DNA from: Anaerolineae bacterium
GTDB lineage: Bacteria; Chloroflexota; Anaerolineae; UBA4142
DNA: 18,596 nucleotides
Direction: 5' to 3'
Assembly: GCA_027457205.1 (NCBI GenBank)
Contig: DAIDTM010000116.1
Span: 1-18,596, forward strand
Position numbers and translations under genes: made by a program. Positions within the stretch are counted from its first letter, which is position 1, and every line of letters begins with the position of its first letter. A model generated the notes under the pieces. The model ran no database searches, was not told the DNA's origin, and worked only from the letters and a program-made list of their open reading frames with translations. Below, in pieces: positions 6,424 to 13,931 of this stretch.

Positions 6424-7920
6424 ATGAAAGATCGGTACGATATGTTTGTTGACGGTCGATCCGTCCCGGCAAAGAGCGGCGGTTATTTCGCCGTCGAGAA
6501 CCCGGCGAAGGGTGAAACCGCCACGATGGTCGCCGAAGGCAAAGCCGAAGACATCGATTGGGCGGTCGCGGTTGGCAAACAGGCATTCCGAGATGGACGC
6601 TGGTCGCGGATGGAGCCGCGGCAACGCGCGCGCATTCTGAATCGCGCGGCGCAGGGCTTGCTGGACGCGGCGGACGAATTGGCGGAAATTGAAACCATTT
6701 CCACCGGTCGCCCGATCCGCGAGATGCAAGCGCAGATTCGGCGCGTGCCGGAATGGCTGGAGTACTTTGGCGCGCTGATCCAGGCGGCGGAAGGCAGCGT
6801 GCCGCCCTTCGCCGGCGCGTACCTCAATTACGTGCGGCGCTTGCCGCTCGGCGTCGTTGGACAACTGACGCCCTGGAATCATCCTCTGCTGATCGCGATG
6901 AAAAAGGTCGCGCCCGCGCTTGCTGCCGGTAATTCGCTCGTCGTCAAGCCGTCCGAACTCGCGCCGGTCGCCGTGATCGAATTGGCGCGCATTTGCGCTG
7001 AAGCTGGTGTGCCGAAAGGCGTCTTCAACGTCGTCCCCGGTTTCGGACCGAATGCCGGCAAGGCGTTGTCCGAGCATCCCGGTCTTGCCAAGTTGGATTT
7101 GACCGGCGGCACACCAACCGGACGCGCCGTCGCGGCTGCCGCCGGACGCAACTTGATTCGCGTGACGGCGGAACTGGGCGGCAAAGCGCCGGTCCTCATC
7201 TTCGACGATGCCGATCTGGACGCTGCGATCGACGGCGCGACCTTCGCCGCGTTCATCGCGTCGGGGCAGACGTGCGTGCAGGGCGCGCGCCTGCTGGTTC
7301 AGGCGTCGATTGCCGACGAGGTCACGCGCCGTTTTGTCGACAAGGTCCGTTCCATCCGGATCGGCGATCCGATGGACCCGCACACACAATTGGGACCGTT
7401 GGTTTCGCGCAATCAGCTCGAGCGCGTGTCCGGCTTTATCGATGGGGCGCGGCGCGAGGGCGCGGAAGTGGTCTGCGGCGGCGTGCGTCCGATCAGTCCG
7501 AATCTGCAAAAAGGATATTTCTACGAACCAACCGTCGTTGCTTCTGTGGCGCCCAGTATGACCATCGTTCGGGAAGAAATCTTTGGTCCCGTGACGGTCA
7601 TTCTCCCCTTCACCGATGAGCAGCACGCGATTGATTTGGCGAATGATTCGCCGTACGGATTGGCGGCGGCGGTGTGGACGCGCGATGTGAAACGCGCGCA
7701 TCGAGTCGCTCAGTCGCTGGAAGCCGGCGTGGTGTGGATCAACGACCATCACCGCATCGATCCGGCTTCGCCGTGGGGCGGCTTCAAAGACAGCGGCATC
7801 GGGCGCGAGAATGGCTGGGAGGCGCTGCGCGAATATACGCAGACGCAAAGCATCATCGTGAACTTGGACCCCGCGCCGTTTGATTGGTACGGTTCTGATT
7901 CGGGACAGCGGTACAGTTGA
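6424..7920 (+). CDS. NAD(P)-dependent aldehyde dehydrogenase
   Basis: This 498-residue protein is full length for the ALDH superfamily and oxidises an aldehyde to a carboxylate. Visible elements are the TPWNHP motif with catalytic N152, KPSE with K175 for cofactor binding, LTGGTPTGR at the Rossmann fold, ELGGK with general base E250, and SGQTC with nucleophile C284. A REEIFGPV motif is present late in the protein. The open frame extends upstream to 6328 inside the previous gene. ATG 6424 was chosen because it follows that gene's stop by 22 bases and gives the usual N-terminus (FVDGRSVPAKSGG); the ribosome site is weak. The placement behind an ACMSD-like enzyme suggests a semialdehyde substrate, but sequence alone does not show it. 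Confidence 0.92.
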   Translation: MKDRYDMFVDGRSVPAKSGGYFAVENPAKGETATMVAEGKAEDIDWAVAVGKQAFRDGRWSRMEPRQRARILNRAAQGLLDAADELAEIETISTGRPIREMQAQIRRVPEWLEYFGALIQAAEGSVPPFAGAYLNYVRRLPLGVVGQLTPWNHPLLIAMKKVAPALAAGNSLVVKPSELAPVAVIELARICAEAGVPKGVFNVVPGFGPNAGKALSEHPGLAKLDLTGGTPTGRAVAAAAGRNLIRVTAELGGKAPVLIFDDADLDAAIDGATFAAFIASGQTCVQGARLLVQASIADEVTRRFVDKVRSIRIGDPMDPHTQLGPLVSRNQLERVSGFIDGARREGAEVVCGGVRPISPNLQKGYFYEPTVVASVAPSMTIVREEIFGPVTVILPFTDEQHAIDLANDSPYGLAAAVWTRDVKRAHRVAQSLEAGVVWINDHHRIDPASPWGGFKDSGIGRENGWEALREYTQTQSIIVNLDPAPFDWYGSDSGQRYS

Positions 7921-7933
7921 AAGGAGTTGACCA

Positions 7934-8794
7934 GTGTCTGTCACATTCATCGTGTTTCAACTTTTGAACGGGATTACGTTTGCCGCGCTGTTGTTTCTCC
8001 TCGCCAGCGGCTTTACGCTGATCTTTGGCTTGATGCGTGTGGTCAGTCTGACGCACGGCGCATTCTACCTGGTCGGCGGGTACGTGGGTCTCAGCGTCAT
8101 CCGCGCCACCGGTAATTTTTTTCTGGGCATCGTGGTGGCAGCCGTGGTCATTGGACTTTTGGGTCTCGCGATTTAACGCGGCTTGCTGGGCTTTGTCCGC
8201 GGCGAGGAGTTGCCTCAAGTCCTACTGACGATCGGGCTGGCTTTTATCATGGCAGACCTATCGCTGGTGGTCTGGGGCGGCGACCCGGTCAGCATTCCGG
8301 TGCCGGATTTCCTGCGCTCTTCGTTCACCATCGGCAACCTGACCTATCCCGAGTATCGGATGTTTGTCGTCTTGATCGGCGCAGTCGTCGCGGCGGTGCT
8401 GTGGTATTTGCAAGCCAAGACGCGTCTGGGCGCGATCATCCGCGCCGGCGTGGACGACATCGAAATGGTGGATGCCTTGGGCATCAACATCAAACGCGTC
8501 TTCAGCGGCGTGTTTGTCGTCGGCGCGGCGCTGGCGGGTTTGACCGGCGTGGTGGGCGGCGCGTTCCTGAGTCTCTATCCCGGCGCGGACTCGGAGATTC
8601 TGCTCTACGGTTTGGTCGTGGTCATTATCGGCGGCTTGGGCAGTCTGGAAGGCGCGATCGTCGGCAGTCTGGTCGTCGGCTTGCTGGACACCTTCGGCAA
8701 GGCGCTCTTCCCTGAATTGTCCTACTTTACGATTTTCGGACCGATGGCAATCATGCTGGCGCTGCGACCCAGAGGATTGTTTGGGAGGATTTAG
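7934..8794 (+). pseudogene. livH: LivH-type ABC permease, interrupted by one in-frame stop
   Basis: This is the inner-membrane permease of the branched-chain amino acid (HAAT) ABC importer family. The GTG start at 7934 follows AAGGAG (7920-7925). The first 80 residues give the usual N-terminal helices (LLFLLASGFTLIFGLMRVVSLTHGAFY). A TAA at 8174-8176 then stops the frame, and the same frame continues at once with RGLLGFVRGEELPQVLLTIG to 8794. The family normally reads I-E-R here, and GAA to TAA is a single change. Downstream, the AGVDDIEMVDALGINIKRVFSG coupling segment and the later GGLGSLEGAIVGS are intact. The second part has only a TTG at 8183 and no ribosome site, so reinitiation is unlikely. 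Either the gene is dead, the stop is read through, or the base is a consensus error. livM starts two bases after the final stop. Confidence 0.85.
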
Positions 8795-8796
8795 CC

Positions 8797-9834
8797 ATGT
8801 TCCGTCGGTGGGCGAAGCTCATTTTCGTGTTGGCGCTTTTGGCGATTGGTCTGGCGGTGCCGTACCTGGTCGAACGGTTCTACGTGAACCTGGTCAGCGA
8901 GGTAATGATCTACGGCTTGCTCGCGATGAGCATCGACATTCTCGCTGGTTATACCGGGCTGACCTCGATGGGACACGCTGGCATCTTTGGCGTGTCTGCC
9001 TACGTCGCCGGCTACTTGCTCACCAAGAGCAGCATCCCGGCGTTCGCGGCACTGCCGATCGGTGTTCTCGCGTCGACGATTGCCGCCGCGCTGTTTGCGG
9101 TGATCGCCATCCGCACGTCGGGCGTGTACTTTCTGATGGTGACGCTGGCGGAAGGTATGATCGTGTGGGGCATCGCGTACCGCTGGGCGTCCGTCACCGG
9201 CGCGGAGAATGGCATTCGCGGCATCACGCGTCCCGACTTTATCCTGGCGTATTGGCAGTTCTACTATTTCGTGCTCTTTGTCTTTGTGGTCGTCGCGGCA
9301 GTCATGTATCGGCTCGTCAACTCGCCCTTCGGCTTGACGCTGAAGGGGATTCGCGAAAGCGAATCGCGGATGCGGACGCTCGGTTACAACACCGCGCTGC
9401 ACAAATTCATCGGCTTTACCGCCACCGGCTTGTTCGCCGGCATCGGCGGCGCGCTGTACGCGCTGTATAACGGCTTCGTCAGCCCCTCCACCGTCGAATT
9501 CGCGCGGTCGGCGGAAGGCGTGCTGATGGTCATCGTCGGCGGCGCCGGCACACTGTTCGGCGCGGTCGTCGGCGCGGGCGTCATCATTTTCACGCGCGAT
9601 ATCATCAGTCTCTACACCTCGCGCTGGCCCACGGTGATGGGGCTGATCTTTGTGGTAACGATTTTGTTTGCGCGCAATGGATTGTTGGGACTGGCGCGCA
9701 GTTGGTTCAATCGAATCACCGAAACACGACAAGAAAAGACGCAACCCGCAGAGGAGGTGGTCGCCGAAGAAATTCAAGTCGATGAGTCACCGGAACGAGC
9801 CGCGCTTCGAGAAGGCGAATTAGAAATCCCTTGA
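8797..9834 (+). CDS. livM: LivM-type ABC permease
   Basis: This second permease of the HAAT importer has 345 residues and multiple hydrophobic helices. LAGYTGLTSMGHAGIFGVSAY is the typical LivM region after the first helices. The coupling segment that contacts the ATPase reads GIRESESRMRTLGYNTALHKF. The GGAGTLFGAVVGAG motif is usual near the end. A charged cytoplasmic tail (about 35 residues rich in Glu, from ETRQEKTQ) follows the last helix, which is longer than in many family members. The ATG at 8797 lies two bases after livH, with GGGAGG (8783-8788) as its ribosome site inside the end of livH. It would form the channel with LivH, powered by the livG/livF products encoded 7 kb downstream. 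Confidence 0.9.
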   Translation: MFRRWAKLIFVLALLAIGLAVPYLVERFYVNLVSEVMIYGLLAMSIDILAGYTGLTSMGHAGIFGVSAYVAGYLLTKSSIPAFAALPIGVLASTIAAALFAVIAIRTSGVYFLMVTLAEGMIVWGIAYRWASVTGAENGIRGITRPDFILAYWQFYYFVLFVFVVVAAVMYRLVNSPFGLTLKGIRESESRMRTLGYNTALHKFIGFTATGLFAGIGGALYALYNGFVSPSTVEFARSAEGVLMVIVGGAGTLFGAVVGAGVIIFTRDIISLYTSRWPTVMGLIFVVTILFARNGLLGLARSWFNRITETRQEKTQPAEEVVAEEIQVDESPERAALREGELEIP

Positions 9835-9906
9835 GGCGCAGCGCCCAGTCGGCGAATGACTGGCGAAGAGACGTGTGCGAACTCTATCTCCGAAGGAGGA
9901 GAAAAA

Positions 9907-11244
9907 ATGAAGCGATTTATTAGCGTGATGGTTGTTGGACTAGGATTGGTTCTCCTCGCCGCGTGCGCGCCGCCCGGCGCGGCAACGCAGCCCACGACCG
10001 CCGCCGCGCCGGCGACCCAGTCGGCGGCGCAGCCCACCGCGCCCGCAGCGGCGTCGAACGCGGGACCGATCAAGATCGGCGTGATGGCGCCTCAGACCGG
10101 TACCCTGGCTGCCAGCGGCAAGGACATGATCGATGGTTGGAATTTGTATTGGACGCAGCATGGCACCAAGGTCGCCGGGCGCGACGTTCAGATCTTTATC
10201 GAGGACGATGCGGGCAACCCGGACACCGCGCTGACCAAGGCGCGCCTTCTAGTCGAACAGCGCGGCGTCGATATGCTCGTGGGCAATCTCGCCGCCAACA
10301 CCGGTCTCGCGGTCGCCCAATACGCCAAGGGCAACGGCATTCCGTACTTTATCCCGATCGTTTCAGCCGATGATCTCACCCAGCGCACGCGCATCCCCAA
10401 CGTCGTGCGTTTGGCGGGCTGGACCAGCAGCCAGACGACGCACCCGTTTGGCGAATGGGCGTCGAAGCAGGGCTACAAGACGGTAGTAACGATCGCGCAG
10501 GATTATGCGTTCGGGCAGGAAAGCGTCGGCGGTTTTGTGCAGACGTTCACCGAGGGTGGCGGCAAAGTGCTCGCCGAGTTGTGGAATCCCATCGGCACGC
10601 CGGACTTTTCGACGTACCTCGCGCAGATCCAGAGCCAAAAGCCCGACGCGGTGTTCGTGGAAGAAACCGGCGCGGACTGCGGGCGATTCGTCAAGGCGTG
10701 GAACGACTTTGGTCTCAACGGCAAGATCGCCTTGCTCGGCAACGAAACGCTGGTCGATCAATCGCTGCTGCGCGGGATGGGACCTGAAGCCGAAGGCATC
10801 GTCAGCGTGGGCAAGTACGCCGAGGGACGCGACGCGCCAGAAACGCAAGACTTTGTGAATGCCTACGACAAGGCGTACAAACTGCTGCCTTCCTACTACT
10901 CGGTGAATATGTACACCGCGGCGCAGTTGATCGCCGCCGCTATCGAAAAAGCTAACGGCAACGTGTCCGACCATGCGGCGTTCGTCAATACCGTCAAGAG
11001 CGTTGCAATCACCAACACCCCGCTCGGACCGATCAAGACGGACGACTATGGCAACCCGATCCTCAACGTCTATCTGCGTAAGGTCGTCAAGCGCCCCGAT
11101 GGACGTTTGTGGAACACGGTGACGTACACTTGGCCCAGCGTCTCGCAGTTCTGGACCTACGATGTAGCCAGCTATCTCAAACAGGCGGTTTATAGCCGCG
11201 ATTTCCAACCCGGCTTTAACGCGACCGATCCTCTGAAGAAATAA
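9907..11244 (+). CDS. Liv/HAAT ABC substrate-binding lipoprotein (copy 1)
   Basis: This 445-residue type I periplasmic binding protein of the LivK/HAAT kind is anchored as a lipoprotein. The signal peptide ends in LLAAC, with lipid-modified C20. An Ala/Pro/Thr/Gln linker to about residue 53 is followed by the domain start PIKIGVMAPQTG. IEDDAGNPDTALTKARLLVEQ and VGNLAANTGLAVAQYA are the usual hinge and ligand-side elements. The open frame extends to 9856, but ATG 9907 is chosen for AAGGAGGAG a few bases upstream and the signal peptide. The second copy at 14931 shares most of the sequence, including RLAGWTSSQTT/RIAGWTSSQTT and VVKRPDGRLWN. Ligands of such proteins range from amino acids to amides, ureas and aromatic acids. 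A strong hairpin follows the gene. Confidence 0.93.
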   Translation: MKRFISVMVVGLGLVLLAACAPPGAATQPTTAAAPATQSAAQPTAPAAASNAGPIKIGVMAPQTGTLAASGKDMIDGWNLYWTQHGTKVAGRDVQIFIEDDAGNPDTALTKARLLVEQRGVDMLVGNLAANTGLAVAQYAKGNGIPYFIPIVSADDLTQRTRIPNVVRLAGWTSSQTTHPFGEWASKQGYKTVVTIAQDYAFGQESVGGFVQTFTEGGGKVLAELWNPIGTPDFSTYLAQIQSQKPDAVFVEETGADCGRFVKAWNDFGLNGKIALLGNETLVDQSLLRGMGPEAEGIVSVGKYAEGRDAPETQDFVNAYDKAYKLLPSYYSVNMYTAAQLIAAAIEKANGNVSDHAAFVNTVKSVAITNTPLGPIKTDDYGNPILNVYLRKVVKRPDGRLWNTVTYTWPSVSQFWTYDVASYLKQAVYSRDFQPGFNATDPLKK

Positions 11245-11254
11245 ACGCGGTGGC

Positions 11255-11286
11255 AGACCCGAAGGGTCGCAAGACTCTTCGGGTCT
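11255..11286 (+). other. 14-bp hairpin with GCAA tetraloop after binding-protein gene 1
   Basis: AGACCCGAAGGGTC (11255-11268) pairs with GACTCTTCGGGTCT (11273-11286) around the loop GCAA, with one G-T wobble and no other defect. It lies 10 bases after the binding-protein stop and 17 before the hydroxylase FAD gene. No T-run follows, so it is more like an mRNA 3'-end stabiliser or attenuator than a full terminator. Such stem-loops behind abundant binding-protein genes often set unequal expression within transport operons. Confidence 0.6.
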
Positions 11287-11303
11287 CGTCCAAAGGTTGA
11301 TGC

Positions 11304-12182
11304 GTGCCAAGTTTTGAGTACTCGACGCCCACTACCGTCGATCAAGCCATTGCTCTCCTGAATCAGTCCGGCGCGTCCGCGCTGGCTGGTGGTACGGATT
11401 TGCTCATCCACCTGCGCGCGGGCATCGTCGCGCCCAAACAATTGGTCGATCTGAGCGCGCTTGATCTGAACTATGTGCGGAAGGACGATGGCATTATCCG
11501 CATCGGCGCGATGACGACCTTCGCCGAGATTCTCGATTCCGATGTGGTGCGGCGCGATCTGCCCTGCCTCGCGGAATCGGCGGCGGAGATCGGCGCGGTG
11601 CAGACCCGCAATATGGCGACGCTGGGAGGCAATCTGTGCTCTGCTGTTCCATCGGCGGATTCCGCGCCGCCGCTGTTGGTCTACGACGCGCGCGTGAAAA
11701 TTGCCGGCAGTGACGGCGAGCGGCTGGTTCCGCTGGAACAGTTTTTTGTTGGACCCAAGAAGAATGCTCTAAAACCGGGCGAACTCTTGATCGAAATTCA
11801 GGCGTCCGTCCCATTACCCCGGACCGGCGCGCGCTTTCTCAAATTAGGTCGGCGCAAGGCGATGTCGCTCGCGGTCGTGAACGTCGCCGCGCGGCTAACG
11901 TTGGGACAAGACCACCGGCGCGTGGAAAATGTCCGCATCGCGCTGGGCGCGGTTGCCCCAACCCCGCGGCGCGCCAAGCGCGCAGAAAGTGTGTTGCAAG
12001 GCAGCGACGTTTCCGAATCCTTGATCGACCGCGCGGCGCGCGCGGCGGCGGACGAGATCGCGCCGATCAGTGACCTGCGCGCCACCGCGACCTTTCGACG
12101 CGAGTCGAGCCGCGTGCTGGTCAAGCGCGCACTGACGCACGCGTGGCAAATGGCAACCGGAGAAACCAAGCCAAATGATTGA
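11304..12182 (+). CDS. Molybdenum hydroxylase FAD-binding subunit (NdhF/CoxM/XdhB type)
   Basis: This 292-residue FAD subunit of the xanthine-dehydrogenase/CO-dehydrogenase family passes electrons from the [2Fe-2S] clusters to an acceptor. The FAD-binding motifs are LAGGTDLL (28-34) and TLGGNLCSAVPSADS (106-120). The later LKLGRRKAMSLAVVNVAA is also typical. GTG at 11304 is taken as the start because it gives the family N-terminus PSFEYSTPTTVDQA, with AAAGG (11292-11296) at good spacing; a nearby ATG at 11300 is out of frame. Its end overlaps the Fe-S gene by eight bases, so the two are translationally coupled. The order FAD, Fe-S, then Mo subunits also occurs in nicotinate dehydrogenase and CO dehydrogenase operons. 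Confidence 0.9.
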   Translation: MPSFEYSTPTTVDQAIALLNQSGASALAGGTDLLIHLRAGIVAPKQLVDLSALDLNYVRKDDGIIRIGAMTTFAEILDSDVVRRDLPCLAESAAEIGAVQTRNMATLGGNLCSAVPSADSAPPLLVYDARVKIAGSDGERLVPLEQFFVGPKKNALKPGELLIEIQASVPLPRTGARFLKLGRRKAMSLAVVNVAARLTLGQDHRRVENVRIALGAVAPTPRRAKRAESVLQGSDVSESLIDRAARAAADEIAPISDLRATATFRRESSRVLVKRALTHAWQMATGETKPND

Positions 12183-12663
12183 GCGGCAAATCGAACTGCG
12201 CGTCAATGGGCAATCGTTTACCATCCTCGTCAAGCCGCAAGACCTTTTGGTCGATGTGCTGCGCGATCAGCTGGGTTTCACCGGCACCAAGAAGGGCTGC
12301 GGCACCGGCGAGTGCGGCGCGTGCACCATTTTGCTGGACGGCAAGCCGGTCAATTCCTGCTTGATGCCGGCGCTGCGGGCGCGGAACAAGGACATTATTA
12401 CCATCGAAGGTCTGGGCACGCCGGAGCATCTGCATCCGCTGCAGCAAGCGTTCATCGAGAACGCCGCGGTGCAGTGCGGATTCTGCGCCCCTGGCATGCT
12501 GCTTTCCGCCAAGGCGCTGCTCGATGCGAATTCTCATCCGACCGAAACGGAGATCCGTCAAGCCATTTCTGGCAATCTCTGCCGATGCACCGGCTACGCC
12601 AAGATCGTGCAGGCGGTCAAGGCAGCCGCGCAAGCGATGACGCAAGGAGACGGCAACCCATGA
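12175..12663 (+). CDS. Molybdenum hydroxylase [2Fe-2S] subunit (NdhS/CoxS/XdhC type)
   Basis: This 162-residue small subunit has two [2Fe-2S] clusters. The plant-ferredoxin-like N-terminal domain has C42, C47, C50 (GCGTGECGACTILL) and C62 (NSC). The four-helix C-terminal domain has C101, C104 (QCGFCAPGM) and C136, C138 (GNLCRCTGY). All eight cluster ligands are present. It carries electrons from the molybdenum cofactor to FAD. The ATG at 12175 lies within the last codons of the FAD gene. Its stop overlaps the next start (ATGA at 12660-12663). Length and cysteine spacing are normal for the family, and nothing is missing. Confidence 0.94.
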   Translation: MIERQIELRVNGQSFTILVKPQDLLVDVLRDQLGFTGTKKGCGTGECGACTILLDGKPVNSCLMPALRARNKDIITIEGLGTPEHLHPLQQAFIENAAVQCGFCAPGMLLSAKALLDANSHPTETEIRQAISGNLCRCTGYAKIVQAVKAAAQAMTQGDGNP

Positions 12664-13931
12664 CCCACGTCATCGGACAGCGGATTCCGCGGCACGATGC
12701 GATTCTCCAGGTGACCGGCAAAGCGGAATACGGGATCGATCTGGCGCGCCGCGGAATGCTGCACGCCAAGGTGCTCCGCAGCGCGCTGCCGCACGCCAAA
12801 CTATTAAAGCTCGACACGACGCGCGCGCGGAATCTGCCGGGCGTTGCCGCCGTCATCACTGCCGCGGACGTTCCCAACAATCGCTTTGGCTTTACGCACC
12901 TCGATCAGCCGCTGCTCGCCGAGGACAAGGTGCGCTATCGCGGCGACGCGATCGCAGCCATTGCGGCGGACTCGCTGAAGACCGCCGAGGAGGCGCTCCG
13001 TCTCATCGATGTCGAGTACGAACCGCTGCCGGGAATCTTCGACCCAGTTCAAGCGATGGAACCGGACGCGCCCAAGATTCACGGCGAGAGCAACATCGCC
13101 TCGCACATCAAGATTCGGTACGGCGACATCGAACTCGGCTGGTCGCGGTCAGACGAAATCGTCGAGGATACGCTAACGACGCAGATGATCGAGCACGCGT
13201 CGATCGAGCCGCACGCCGCGCTCGCGGAAGTGGATGGACGCGGAATGGTGACAGTTCACAGCAGCGTGCAACGACCGTTTCTGATCGCGACCGATCTGAG
13301 CAAGATTCTCAAAATTCCATTGAACCGCATCCGTGTGGTAGTGACGGCGGTGGGCGGCGGGTTTGGCGGAAAAAACGAAATCACGATGGAGCCGTACATC
13401 TGCCTTCTCGCGCTCAAAACGGGCAAGCCGGTCAAGCTCGTCTACACGCGCGAGGAAGAATTCCAAGCCACGACGGTGCGGCATCCGTACATCGTCAAAT
13501 ACAAAAGCGGCGTAAAGAAAGACGGCACGCTGGTGGCGCGTCAGGCGCGCATCGTCAGCGATGCCGGGGCGTACGTTTCTTGGGGCGAATCGACGTTGAG
13601 CAAGGCGTGCATTCACGGCGCGGGACCGTACCGCATTCCCAATGTCAAGATCGACGGCTATCTGGTTTACACGAACAACAGCATCGGCGGAGCGATGCGC
13701 GGCTTTGGCGTGCCGCAGCTGGGATTCGCGCATGAGGTTCACACCGATCACATCGCGGAAAAACTCGGCATCGATCCGCTCGAGTTCCGGCTCAAGAACG
13801 CGCTGGTCGATGGGTCGTCTCTGCCGACCGGTCAGGTCTTGGAAAGCGTGCCGCTCAAAGAGACGATGCGTCAAGCCGTTCAGTTGATCGGATGGAAGAA
13901 AGAGGTGGCGTGGGATGAAAAAGCGCGGTAA
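12660..13931 (+). CDS. Molybdenum hydroxylase molybdopterin subunit, N-terminal half (NdhL-like)
   Basis: These 423 residues cover the first half of the large subunit that binds molybdopterin cytosine dinucleotide. The ald/xan domain begins at RHDAILQVTGKAEYG. The cofactor motif GGGFGGK is at 232-238 and the active-site loop GGAMRGFGVPQ at about 343-353. The loop has the xanthine-dehydrogenase form (A-x-RGFG) rather than the Cys-containing CoxL form, so CO dehydrogenase is unlikely. The ATG overlaps the Fe-S gene stop and has AAGGAGA upstream. The frame ends at 13929-13931, after WDEKAR. The second half begins at 13915 in another frame. Dropping one A from the AAAAA run at 13918-13922 would fuse the two as WDEKRGKGIA. 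A genuine split like NdhL/NdhM of Eubacterium barkeri nicotinate dehydrogenase fits the size and order; a frameshift error is the alternative. Confidence 0.85.
   Translation: MTHVIGQRIPRHDAILQVTGKAEYGIDLARRGMLHAKVLRSALPHAKLLKLDTTRARNLPGVAAVITAADVPNNRFGFTHLDQPLLAEDKVRYRGDAIAAIAADSLKTAEEALRLIDVEYEPLPGIFDPVQAMEPDAPKIHGESNIASHIKIRYGDIELGWSRSDEIVEDTLTTQMIEHASIEPHAALAEVDGRGMVTVHSSVQRPFLIATDLSKILKIPLNRIRVVVTAVGGGFGGKNEITMEPYICLLALKTGKPVKLVYTREEEFQATTVRHPYIVKYKSGVKKDGTLVARQARIVSDAGAYVSWGESTLSKACIHGAGPYRIPNVKIDGYLVYTNNSIGGAMRGFGVPQLGFAHEVHTDHIAEKLGIDPLEFRLKNALVDGSSLPTGQVLESVPLKETMRQAVQLIGWKKEVAWDEKAR

Noticed and set aside
6310..7950. 546-codon open frame on the minus strand
   Set aside because: It is fully antisense to the aldehyde dehydrogenase, has no recognisable domain, and is explained by GC-biased codons leaving the opposite strand open.
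8791..9777. 328-codon minus-strand frame
   Set aside because: It lies antisense to livM, is rich in Arg/His/Asp with no fold signature, and has no ribosome site; it is a shadow of the real gene.
10363..11310. 315-codon minus-strand frame
   Set aside because: It is antisense to binding protein 1; the matching region of copy 2 gives a similar shadow, which is expected from shared codons.
12312..12659. Upstream extension of the molybdopterin N-half frame
   Set aside because: It overlaps the Fe-S gene out of frame and encodes Arg/Ala-rich nonsense; ATG 12660 with AAGGAGA is the evident start.
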